Positions 1 to 9,699 of a stretch of DNA of 64,000 bases are shown piece by piece (position 1 is the first letter of the stretch; each line of letters starts with the position of its first letter). Under the pieces are notes generated by a model that saw only the letters and a list, made by a program, of their open reading frames with translations, did not search any database and was not told the DNA's origin. A program made the translations under genes and the position numbers. This stretch comes from Gracilaria domingensis (Eukaryota; Rhodophyta; Florideophyceae; Gracilariales; Gracilariaceae): the NCBI GenBank assembly GCA_022539475.1, contig VCMS01000068.1, positions 1 to 64,000 on the forward strand. Direction: 5' to 3'.

Positions 1-137
1 CCTCTTTCGCTCTCACATAATCCGCCACCCACCTTCGCCTCGACCGGCGATAATTTTCTCTTCCACCATAACCCCACTCGATGTTATAGCAAAACAGGAA
101 ATATTGCCAGTGAGCAAGCTAGGGACTAGTGATTGTA

Positions 138-405
138 CTTAGAGTTGCTCACCCTCTGTTTCGACTGGGGGCATGTTCTTCTTCCGTCACATCCTGTGTG
201 GGTTGTGACAAAAAAAGAATATTCACCACTCGACACCGGATGGGTAACAATGTAGCACGTAGAGTAGTTCATCCTCCCTCTCAGCGTCCACTGGGGATAT
301 ATTGATGTTCTCTCACATCCTTTCCCGGTTGGATACAAGAGAAATACATCTCCAATGGAGACGGAGAATATAGTCGTGATAACACGTAAAGGTAACAATG
401 TAATA
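138..405. repeat. Diverged tandem duplication
   Basis: Two adjacent stretches (about 138-258 and 259-405) share an order of similar blocks: an AGAGT-G-TCA-CCTC block, a CGACTGGGG/CCACTGGGG block, TCACATCCT, and a closing GGTAACAATGTA. They look like an old tandem duplication of about 120-145 bp. I see no convincing gene in bases 1-429. Confidence 0.35.
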
Positions 406-429
406 AACAATAAATTTATGCTACTATCT

Positions 430-850
430 CTAACCAACCTTTCGAAAACCAGCTATGACATGAGCTGGGTTACTCGAGCCAAAGATGGCAGATCCTGCAA
501 CTGAAATGTTTGCACCGGCCTTCACTACTCCTTTCACAGTACTCAGTCCAATACCCCCATCCACCTGTATCCCTATTCTTGGGTACAACTCCCTTGCATG
601 TCGCACCTTATCAAGAACACCCTCCATAAACGCCTGTCCTCCAAACCCTGGCTCCACCGTCATCAACAATAAATGTCTACAACTCCTTCCTTCATAAGTG
701 CTTCTACGACCTTTATAGACGTATTCGGGCGCAATCCAACTCCATCCTTTTAATTATGGCAATCCGAGTGAAGCTATAAAACCCGTTCACGTCATTTATG
801 AAGCCAAAATGGCTCCTTTCATCCTGTATTCAAGCTCCCCGTAACTCGTA
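430..850 (-). pseudogene. Ribulose-phosphate 3-epimerase remnant (C-terminal half)
   Basis: The last 79 residues of this minus-strand stretch carry the hallmark of D-ribulose-5-phosphate 3-epimerase, the Calvin-cycle and pentose-phosphate enzyme that interconverts ribulose- and xylulose-5-phosphate. MTVEPGFGGQ, IQVDGGI and VAGSAIFG match the beta-strand 6-8 phosphate-binding and catalytic-Asp regions. Upstream, GLRPNTSI and EALMKEGVVD follow in another frame, and a further frame change lies near 745, so at least two single-base shifts interrupt it. The N-terminal barrel strands are not present in recognisable form. A spliced gene is unlikely because the shifted pieces abut without room for introns. 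Probably a decayed extra copy, although base-call errors would look the same. Confidence 0.75.
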
Positions 851-1145
851 CTTTACAACTACTTTACAACTCAGGTTCGAAATCAGTTTCATTCATTGCA
901 CACTTTCTACTCTTCCACCTACTTTTCATAAAACATCATCACACTTTGTGGCTTGTCGTCTCATACAAGCCCTATCATTCATTCAGTACAATCACATATC
1001 ATACATTTCGCTCACTTTCACAAAGTGAACCATGTTCCCGTTCTGCGCTTCCCAACCGTTTGTACTTAAGTATCACTCTTTACCCCAGCAGTTCTCCGCC
1101 CCATCTTCCATTTTATCGTCACACAAAAACATTCGAACACTTGCA

Positions 1146-1961
1146 ATGAACTCCCAGTCCGACATGCCTCCACTCCGCCTCCGAGTCCCAGATACTCTGA
1201 CGTCCCTCAGGCCTCATCTCCCGCCCGAAGGACTCGGGCCGTTATTGTTGGAAGGGGGCGTATAGGTACCATGCTGGCGAACGAAGAAGATACGGTCATT
1301 TCCGCACACGAATTCTGCAGCATGGCTGCTACCTCTCATCTTTCTGATGTACCGATACTAGTTTGTGGAAGAACGAACACCCTGGAGACCGTAATTCAGG
1401 CTTGCCCTTATTCGCTCAGAGAGAATCTCGTTTTCTTCCAGAATGGAGACATCATACCATTGCTTTCGAAGCTCGTGTGGACAAATGTTCAAAAGTTGTC
1501 CTATACGTTGGTGTCCCCTCAAGAAACGCAGCTCCGCAGGATGGTGTCACTCCTCAAAGTCCGGATGGTCTCACTGTCGCAACAGGAAAGTGGGCCTCCA
1601 ACGTTGCAGACAGGTTTAGGTCTATGGGTCTCACTTGCGGGTTGTCGACGAAGACACATTTCTCGTAAGCTATTATGAGAAGCTCGTGTGGCTATCAGCG
1701 TTCAACATCGTCGGGGCCTCAAGAGGTTTCATTCCTATGGACGTAGTCGCTACGGAGTGCAGTACGGTTGTGCTCACAATAATGAAAGAGCTGTTGAAGA
1801 TAGTTTCGCTTAAGACAGGTACTACTTTCAACCTGGAAGAGACCGTTGGGCGACTTCTTGCATATGGGAAAACTCTCGTTGGCTTCCCTACTTCTTTCTC
1901 CGACTTTCAGTTTAGGAACGCGTACTTCTACGACTTTTCCGCCAAGAAAGAAACATTGTAG
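1146..1961 (+). pseudogene. Ketopantoate-reductase-like Rossmann protein, frameshifted
   Basis: Three abutting reading frames form one protein-like series. It starts with a dinucleotide-binding loop (VIVGRGRIG, about 1,236-1,262). A middle section follows with VLYVGVPSRN. The C-terminal helical part begins near 1,650 with EKLVWLSAFNIVGA and ends with FPTSFSDFQFRNAYFY. The layout resembles NAD(P)-dependent ApbA/PanE-like reductases with a 6-phosphogluconate-dehydrogenase-type C-terminal domain; the substrate is not known. The frame changes lie near 1,220, 1,470 and 1,645, each apparently a single missing base with no GT-AG intron possible. A start at 1,032 would add a transit-peptide-like leader. 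It is either a young pseudogene or a stretch with consensus deletions; the family call itself is moderate. Confidence 0.55.
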
Positions 1962-2670
1962 GCGGTGACCCCGCTCCTTTTCATACAAACTACGTCAACG
2001 TTGTTAAGGAAAAGTTATCCCCCTCCCCATTCCCCCAGCTTTGAGGTTAGAACACATGACTTTTCGGTGTTGTAAACCTTTTAGAGATAGTTAAACATAA
2101 AAGTTACTTTATCGAAATGACCTGTTCCTATTACATTACTTATATTGTTCGTCCTTCTGTGGTTCAAATATGCCCCTTTAAATCCTACATCCCTTATCAC
2201 TAATACTTCGCTAAGATTTTGCTAGATAGAAAATGGTCATTCCATATCATTAAAGTGCACGATACTAGTAACGAAACAAGTACAAAAATTGTGATATTTC
2301 TGAAGAACTAAGCGTTTGCATTACTTGGGGCACCCGTATAAAGTAAGGTAAACCTTTTATGGGTTTCAACCCGTAATGGAGGTTGTTTTACTCTTCTTGA
2401 TTTCTAAGCTCATGTTAAGATATTTACAGTTTTCTTTACCCACTTGAACCCGTACATATAATTTATGACTAAATCATCCTTTCTTTACTTCAAATCGATG
2501 CAAAAACTTCTCCTCCTAGTAACGTTTTAAAACAGTACTACAATACCCGTATATGGTCGTTCTTAGACTCTTTTTATACTACGAAACACCTTGTGAACAT
2601 CAATCACATCCTTCTCATTCGTATACCCACACCCATTTGCAAAACGAACCCTTTCGAAAGCTTTCAAAAC
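1962..2670. other. AT-rich intergenic stretch
   Basis: About 700 bases without a supported gene. It is clearly more AT-rich than the flanking genes and probably holds the terminator of the broken reductase and the promoter of the HAD gene. I see no repeat or RNA gene in it. Confidence 0.5.
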
Positions 2671-3543
2671 ATGTATAACTCAGAAGTTAGAGCCCAAGAA
2701 GTAACTCCTCAGCAGCTGGCTAACGAAATATTCGAAAATGGCTACGCCGTGATTAGTGATATTGACGGTACTCTGAAAAGAGCTGGGGAGAACATTCCTG
2801 CCGAAACAGTCAAATGCATGAAGTACATCAACGCACGCGTTGGTTTCGGAATTGCTACTGGGCGAGATATAGAGGATGCCGAGAGTTTCATGGAGCACCT
2901 GGGTGGCTACACTTTTGGCATCTCTGGAAACCAAGGCGCACGGGTGAGATTATCCAATGGTACCGAAATTGATCAGGACCTTGACAGGGAAGGCTACGAA
3001 AGATGTGCAGCCGAACTTGAGAGACTTGCACTCTCCTTAAATGAATCGCACGGACTTCACGAAGAGCGTCAACAAGCAGTGGTGAGCACTAGAAAAGACA
3101 GTGGACTCCCTAACTTCACGTACAATGGACTGTCGAAGTGGAAAACAGAAGTTAACTCCGGTATTTCAAAAGTGTTGACATCCTTTCCGAACCTGGTTGC
3201 GTACCCTCAAGATGAAAACTGTGACATAGGGGACATTCGTTTCACGAAAAATAGTGGGGCGCTAGCCTTGGTTGAAAACGACCCCCAGTTCGACACACAT
3301 TTAATCGTTGCTTTCGGGAATGCTTCCAATGATGGCCCTCTATATGAAATGGCAACCCTGGCAGTTCATGTGAAGGGAGACGACCCTCCAGCAGCGGTAA
3401 CATATCTTGTTGATGGGGTGGAGGACGTGCATGAGACCATCAGAAGGGTGGCAGAACTGTACGGGTACAGAAAATGCAAGTGTCAATGGTTTAGAAATGC
3501 TCTTGGAATTTGTTTCAAGTGCTACGATGCCTGTAATACTTAG
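2671..3543 (+). CDS. HAD-superfamily phosphatase, trehalose-phosphatase-like
   Basis: A 290-residue protein with HAD phosphohydrolase motifs. Motif I is SDIDGTL, whose first Asp is the expected nucleophile and whose second is the acid/base. A cap-proximal GIATGRD matches the family's motif II region, and GNASNDGPLYEMA near the end is the Mg-binding motif IV region. The spacing, with a small alpha/beta cap between motifs II and IV, resembles the trehalose-6-phosphate and sucrose-phosphate phosphatase branch (type IIB cap); the true substrate is unknown. I start at the ATG at 2,671 because the longer in-frame version begins only with GTG. The C-terminus has an unusual Cys-rich tail (CKCQWFRNALGICFKCYDAC). 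A paralog lies just downstream in the opposite orientation, so the two converge. Confidence 0.7.
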   Translation: MYNSEVRAQEVTPQQLANEIFENGYAVISDIDGTLKRAGENIPAETVKCMKYINARVGFGIATGRDIEDAESFMEHLGGYTFGISGNQGARVRLSNGTEIDQDLDREGYERCAAELERLALSLNESHGLHEERQQAVVSTRKDSGLPNFTYNGLSKWKTEVNSGISKVLTSFPNLVAYPQDENCDIGDIRFTKNSGALALVENDPQFDTHLIVAFGNASNDGPLYEMATLAVHVKGDDPPAAVTYLVDGVEDVHETIRRVAELYGYRKCKCQWFRNALGICFKCYDACNT

Positions 3544-3595
3544 CTATGATATGAGATCTCAGTAATAAAAGTGTCGTATATATCTCAATACCCTT

Positions 3596-4506
3596 TTATG
3601 ATTCATGGTGGTTTTTATCGTGCTGCTTTTCCTCGTAGCCGTACAACAGAGCCACCAACATAATTGTCGAATGTACATCCTCCACGCTTTCGAACAGGTT
3701 GTGTACTCCACCCGGGATACAATCTTCTTTGACGTGAACGCCGTACACGCCTACCTCATGCAAAGGCCCGTCGCTCAAAGCACTTCCGAACGTCACGACG
3801 TCATCCGTATCAATAAATCTCGGTTCATTATCCACAAGATTTTCTCCTCCGCTTCCTTTTGTGTATCGCTTGTCCACAATTTCGCAACTTTTATCGCCGG
3901 GATAGATAACAAACGCATCCATCTTCTGCAACAGGTCCCCAATAGCAGAATCCACTTCTTCTTCCACTGCCACAGTTTGTTGTACACGAAATTGGGAAGG
4001 CCACTATCACTTCTGGTCTCCACGAACCCCTTGTCATCATCATTCACAATACCATGCCTCCTATTCAAATCCCTTGCCAGGAACAGTAGTCCGTCAACAG
4101 TGTGGTCAAGGGTGTGATCATTGAATGCACCCTTAATTTCCCTCTCGTCAGAGAAACGCAGGAAAGCTCCATGATTCGCCGAGAAACCAAACTTATAGTC
4201 TCCGAGTCCTTCCATTTTCCCCTCCACGTCGCCCACATCACCCCCTGTGACAAGTCCGAAACCAACACGTTCGTCAATGAACTTCATACACTTCACAACT
4301 TCTTCTGGAATTGACTCTCCTTCTCTTCTCAACGTTCCATCAACGGAACTTAATATACCGTAACCATTGGCATATATGAACTTAGACAAGGTATTGGGTG
4401 AAATTTCCGCCAAGTCTCTCTGTTCCTCTGCCATTTTTCCTGATACAGTCACCATACTGCCACAAGTACCGCATAGACAGGAACTGTATAGACTTCTCAG
4501 TTTCAT
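3596..4506 (-). pseudogene. Inverted HAD-phosphatase paralog, inactivated
   Basis: This copy is clearly related to the gene at 2,671-3,543, for example in VKCMKFIDERVGFG and SDSGLPNFVYN. It has two kinds of damage. The reading frame shifts by one base near 3,970, splitting the C-terminal third (with the motif IV counterpart TFGSALSDGPLHEV) from the rest. The catalytic motif reads SSVDGTL where the sister reads SDIDGTL, so the nucleophilic Asp is now Ser, and TGRD has become TGGD. Loss of the nucleophile means it would be inactive even if read through. The pair is tail to tail with about 50 bp between the stops, which fits an inverted segmental duplication followed by decay of one copy. Confidence 0.75.
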
Positions 4507-4770
4507 ACTTCTCTTAAAAGCAACCTTAAGTGCAGTTTCAGAAATGTTAGGACGCTACATGTTCAATTGCGAATTGACTGGTGCCACCAATGATGTTAAC
4601 GATACCGAGCATTTGGCATGTTGCAATTAGACGCAACTGGACCAAAGACGTTTGACATTTGTTCAATTACCAGCCTGCCGCACCTTTTCTATGTTCATAT
4701 GTATAGCCTTGTAATAGTATACTACTCTTAATACTCGCAAGACACTCATAATTTACTAATCATCTCATTC

Positions 4771-6664
4771 TCATCCACTTCGAGGCGCTCGCAGCCTCAT
4801 TATTGGCAAATCGTCATCACTACTACTCTCGAGCACTTCGGTTCTACCGGCGTCCGCTTCCACACCAATCTCCACGACCACTTGGTCTTCGTCCATGTCA
4901 ACCGCCCCACCCTCCTTATCGGACAACAGTTCATCCTCCGCCTCCTCCTCCTCGTCACCATTGACAAACGTGGGTCGGAAATCCCGCACCCGATGAACAG
5001 CATCAGGTAGTGCGTAGCCCTCTGGTACCATGTACATGTGGTATCTAACCAGCAAATCCATAGACTCGGGCCTATCCACCTTGTCCTTCCCACTTGCTCC
5101 AGCATGTGTCACATCACCACGGCCCACGAATACAGAGTACGGTGGGATGATTATCTTCTTCGCTGGATACACCTCCGACATCACTCGCAACTGTTGGTTG
5201 TTCATCCCCACCAGTTGATGGCTTCCAGCGCTCACCCAGAGAGGAAAGCCCTCTTTCCCAGAGGCCATTACAAAGTATCCGGGGTTGCCAGTATTCATTG
5301 TTTCCTTCGTAACCAGACCACTGAAGTCGGTGTGCAGCGTCTGGCGCTTGCACTTTCTCGTCGTCCCCAGAAATCGACCACCAGTTTTCGGAGTGTACAT
5401 CTTCACAGCTTCCCTTTCATTGTCCCATAGTCCCAAAGCCGCAGCAATTGTACCCATTCGAACATCAAGTAAAGCACGCGACCTTACAACCCACCTGAGC
5501 TCCTCATTATCCTCCGGCTTCTCCACCGTACCCCAACGTGTCGACATCACTCTCCCCTCAAATGGTCCATCGCTACCGTCCTTCCATCCTTCATCATCGT
5601 TGATTATTTGAACAAACGACTTCTGTTCTCCCCTTTCCGTATATCCGGCATCGCTCCATACTCATTCTCGAAGAAGTCCACCAACTTCCCGACACATCTC
5701 CGAACTCCCGAACTTCTTCCAACTCCTCCCATTTAGGGACACCATTATCCGTCGCAAAGCCATCAAGCACGCAATATCCATTCTGCCTTAGCTCAGCTTG
5801 CATTCGGGCGAAGAACATTTGCCCAAATTCGTCATGCTCCTTCGCAGCAACCCACAGCACCTCTTCATCATCCATACCTGTCGGTCGAGTACGAGGATAC
5901 TGCATACCAAATGTCTCCGCCCGTAGGCGATGTTCAGCCCTTGCAGCGTGCCAAAAGACAAGATGGTGTACATCTCTGAGATTCGAGACACTTAGCAGCT
6001 CCGACCTATGTCCCTTCGGCAAGTGAATGACTCTGAGCCAGGGGTCCTTGTGCTCAATTACGTTCTTCCCTTGCCATTCCTGCGGTCTCAGCCTGGCATA
6101 CCCGCACCATGATGGGTTCGGTGGGCCATCATATGGGTCACCTCGAACAAGTCCGTGCTCCTCAGATTCCGGAAGAGCTGTAGGTAACTCGTCATCAAAT
6201 GACCCCCCACCTGTCTCTTGCTGATCGTCTGGCGCAGCATCTTTCTCGACGGTGACAACCCGTGGAACTGTCACAGAAAGAAGCTCTTCGTCATCCACAA
6301 ATGCAGAACTGCCTGCGTTCTCTGCATTCGCTCCCTCTCCCAATGCCACGAACTGAACCTTCATCGACCTTCCTCTCAGCACATGTTCATTTAGTTGAGA
6401 CATCAGGTCATCCGGTGTCATGCTGTTCAGAGTAGATCTCATCTGTTGTGTGAAAGTCTTTCTCCGTTTCTTCCTCGGCGGAGCCCGCTGTTCTTCTTCA
6501 GAGCTATCCAGAACTTCTATGGCACCTCGATTTCGGCCGTGCTCAATTTCCCTATAACTCACCTGCGCCCGTTCTCGTGCACTTCTTCGCGGCTCCCCTT
6601 CTTCACTGGCAGATGTTGCAGCAGCAGCAGCGGGAGTCCTCCTCTTCGTCACGGACTGCTTCAC
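4771..6664 (-). CDS. 2-oxoglutarate/Fe(II) dioxygenase-like protein
   Basis: The C-terminal half has the layout of a double-stranded beta-helix dioxygenase. LHTDFSG supplies a His-x-Asp iron pair (codons about 5,326-5,334). A distal His follows in GDVTHAGASG (codon about 5,104), then an Arg in LVRYHMY that could bind 2-oxoglutarate. Before it, ELRQNGYCVLDGF is the usual lead-in strand of such enzymes. The N-terminal 200 residues are basic and disordered (PPRKKRRK, poly-Ala), and the C-terminal tail is strongly acidic. Family members hydroxylate or demethylate proteins, nucleic acids or small molecules. Beside a DNA methyltransferase a nucleic-acid substrate is tempting, but that is inference. 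The coding stretch changes frame about twice, and its 5' end lacks an ATG and abuts the ParB-like gene, so it may once have been one long protein with it. Confidence 0.6.
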
Positions 6665-8683
6665 TGGTGCGGGGGCGGAATTACCTTGAGCATCGTCCGC
6701 AATCGATTCTGAACGGAAGTCGTGGCAGTTCTAATTGAGTTCGTCCTGCTCCGAACACGCGGCAATGTGTTGAAGTTCACAACTTGTCCCAAAAGGAACT
6801 GATACACAGCTGCGTTGTTGTCTGGGTCTTCAACGTCATCTTCATTCGATGGAGCAGAAAGACTGACTTCGCGTTTCAGGAACACTTCCATGGACTCTTC
6901 CTCGTTCAGTTCATTCCTCACTGCTCTAGCCGCGCGGAACAGAGACACTGCTCTATCATAAAAGAAACCTCGAACCTCCTCAAAGCTTTTCCATTGCTTT
7001 GTCTTCGTCGACTTGCCCTTCAATAGAAACATCTGAAGACAATCAAGAATGAAGGAAAACTCCTCGGCATCCAAAACATATAGCGGAGTATGGGACAGAT
7101 GTGTGAGACCTATGTCACTCACAGTCTCACATATATCCTCGAAATGGGCCAGCATTCCCTCACGAGACATGAGTTGCAGGGCGACATTGGCATATCTCAG
7201 ATACTGACGCTCTTGCACAGTCCCAATCAGTTGGCTCTCCTTCAACACTTCTGTCACTTCTGCAGGATCCACGTCTGCCGGCGTCACCCCCTCAACATCT
7301 TCAATTAGAATGGCGACCACACTAACTATAGAGTGTATCTTGTCTGCAAACATCATCCTTCGCATGGTACTCGTCGACTCATTGAGGTACGAAGCAACAC
7401 ATAACAATTCCTTCATCCCAATGGGCCTCCCATCTCTTCGTATCAGCAGATTGCAACGCCAAAACTTGGCTAATCGCTTCCACTTCGGTGCACCAGTCGC
7501 TGCAAATATTGTATAGCTTTCAGACGATGCAAACCATCTACAATGAAGCACTTCTTCGTTAGGCGTCCCTTGTCAGTATCCCTCTCTCCCGTAGTAGCAT
7601 CTTGTAAGGCCACCACTGGAGAACCCATCGACTGCAATATCCCCCGCTCCTCCATACTCTTCACAAGGGCTTCAACGTGGCGTTTACTTACTCCACGGAG
7701 TAAATTGGGCGGAGTGTCCACCAGAGTGATGTCAACAGTAACAACAACCATCCGGTACTGATTGAGGTTCACCTTTGGTACCTTCTGACGAATTCGTCTG
7801 TACGTCTTGCTCCGAGTAGGTGTCCCTTGTGTTCCAGACCGCTCGCCAGAAACACTTGAACGTGCCATTCTTGCGGACAGAAGCACAACGTCATCGTCCT
7901 GCTGCTCCGCAGTTTCTGGTGCAGTTTGGGGTACAGATGGACCAGCTCCTTGTGCGGATTGCGCATCCGCGTCTGGAAGGGGACCTTTCATGATCTCATC
8001 TTCCTCCTCTTGCACAGCCGTCCCCTGCTGAACCGTCTGTTTCGACGCAGAAGTTCCCTTGTGTCGACGGTCTGATTCATCGCAGGAGAAGCCCTTTTCG
8101 ACGCAGTGGGCTTCGTAGCGGAGGTAGACTTTGTTTGACCTGTCCGCTTCGTAGCTGGGGATGCTCTCGTCTCCATAGACCGCTTCGTAACAGACGACGG
8201 ACCTGCCCGCGGAGGTGCTACTGATGCGCTACCTCTCGGTGTTGATGAACTTCGAATTGGCTCCGTGCGGCTTGTCGGCGTCATCACCTCACTCATAGCG
8301 CTCACCGTTCCTCGCTTCGACGCCGGAATGCTGGCTGCCACCGGTTCCATCATTTTCTCATCCCAAGGAGCGGCCGTCCGGAGATCCTGGATATATTGTG
8401 GAAGATCCAGGCCCTCCGCCCGGTAAGGGTAGAACGTCTGACCGCTTCGACTGATGAGAATATTATGAACCACCACAAGACCTGGGTCCAATTGCTTCCC
8501 GTGCAACTCGCGGCGTAGAACACTTCCAATTCCATGCAACAACGCTTCCCCGACTATCACCTTTCCTTCATTCTCAATATCCATCTGCAGAGAAACCCGC
8601 ATTCCACCTTGCAATAATCGAGTGCTCCGCCGAGTGCGAGGAGTCACGCTTTGCGTACGCTTTCGAACACGAGTTGGCTTCAT
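6661..8683 (-). CDS. ParB/Srx-fold domain protein
   Basis: The start is the ATG at 8,683, the first codon after the palindromic control region. The first 230 residues are basic with Lys/Arg-Thr-Ser-Pro runs. The middle has the ParB N-terminal fold: VTVDITLVDTPPN, VSKRHVEALVKSMEERGI, then FIVDGLHRLKA (codons about 7,515-7,541), the counterpart of the G-x-H-R nucleotide-binding motif of ParB. A long helical C-terminal part follows (MKELLCVASYLNESTST onward). Bacterial ParB binds CTP and centromere-like sites; related domains act as nucleases, kinases or DNA-modification readers in mobile elements. The coding stretch changes frame about twice, so it is either spliced or decayed. The adjacent palindromes would be natural binding sites if it behaves like ParB, which is inference. 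Confidence 0.6.
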
Positions 8684-8751
8684 GTTGAACAGCTATTGCA
8701 GTGAAAGGTGTATATCAACAATACGCTCGCTCTGGACGATACAAGAACGGA

Positions 8752-9677
8752 GCGAGCCTTTAAATGGCGACTTACGCTGGGCACCCCCGCTTTCGGCAGC
8801 TCCTCCCAGCGCACTGCCAGTCTCGTCCGTGTCCTGTCCGTGGCCGCTCGCACGCTGATTGTACGCTTTAGAGTCGTGAGTTCGCGCAATGATGACTCAC
8901 GCGAGCAATGGTCGCGCTCTCTAATCATGCTCTTCAAATGCTTTGCATAGTAGTCAAGAGTACACTCATTCACTTCCATGTACAGCCTACTCCCGCAATA
9001 CACGTGGACAGCGGCGCCAACGTACCGGCGGCCGGGTGTAGCGAAATCACTGCGGGGCGGCGTGTTTTGGGAGGTCCCGGAAGGCGCCGGAATGTGGCCA
9101 GAACGTGCCCGCGGGCGGGGGGGTCGGTCGTGTTAGGGTAGCTACCCAACACGACCGGACCCCCCCGCCCGCGGGCATAAAATCGCACATTTTTCAAAAA
9201 ATCGCGCAAAACGTGCCCGCGGGCGGGGGGGTCGGTCGTGTTAGGGTACCTACCCTAACACGACCGGACCCCCCGCCCGCGGCATAAATCGCACATTCCA
9301 AAATCGCCCAAACGTGCCCGCGGGGGTCCGGTCGTGTTAGGTACCTACCCTAACACGACCGACCCCCCCGCCCGGGCACGTTCTGGCCACATTCCGGCAC
9401 CTCCGGAGACCTCCCAAACACTCCTCCCGGCCTTCCGGCAGGATTTCGCTGCACACGCCGTGCACATATATCAAACTAGAGAAAACTAGCGCTACACCCA
9501 CTTGATCCGCGACTTTTAGCACAATACGCGACCTTTGCAATAGCTCCGAATCGCGACGTGGCCGACACGCGACGCTATCGCACCGAGCGGACACGGACAC
9601 GGACGAGACTGGCAGTGCGCTGGGAGGAGCTGCCGAAAGCGGGGGTGCCCAGCGTAAGTCGCCATTTAAAGGCTCGC
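8752..9677. promoter_or_regulatory. Long imperfect palindrome between divergent arms
   Basis: An 89-bp block at 8,752-8,840 returns almost unchanged, inverted, at 9,589-9,677. Each copy ends near its gene with GCGAGCCTTTAAATGGCG, so a TTTAAA box sits about 75 nt before the ATG at 8,683 and about 30 nt before the ATG at 9,700. An inner pair, around 9,030-9,110 and 9,365-9,455, is also inverted (the block with GGAATGTGGCCAGAACGTGC). Between outer and inner blocks, about 170 nt per arm are unrelated. The symmetry suggests one promoter duplicated as an inverted repeat to drive both arms in concert. Replication origin, partition site or fused element termini are other readings. Confidence 0.8.
9106..9378. 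repeat. Three tandem GC-rich hairpins
   Basis: Three near-perfect inverted repeats of about 65-72 nt lie at 9,106-9,177, 9,214-9,284 and 9,314-9,378. Each has the outline GCCCGCGGGCGGGG, GGTCGTGTTAGGGTA, a short turn (AGCT or CCTA), TACCCTAACACGACC and the mirrored C-rich arm. They are separated by about 30-36-nt AT-rich spacers containing ATCGCACATT. The units are homologous to one another. Such cruciform-capable arrays suit protein binding, origin function or recombination. Confidence 0.85.
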
Positions 9678-9699
9678 ATCCGTTGTTTGCGCTGAAGCG

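Noticed and set aside
9106-9378. TTAGGG-like letters as an internal telomere repeat
   Set aside because: TTAGGGTA occurs once per hairpin arm and is not tandem; it is part of the palindrome core.
9106-9378. CRISPR-like array
   Set aside because: Only three units, each a long palindrome, with similar AT-rich spacers in a eukaryotic context; no cas genes.
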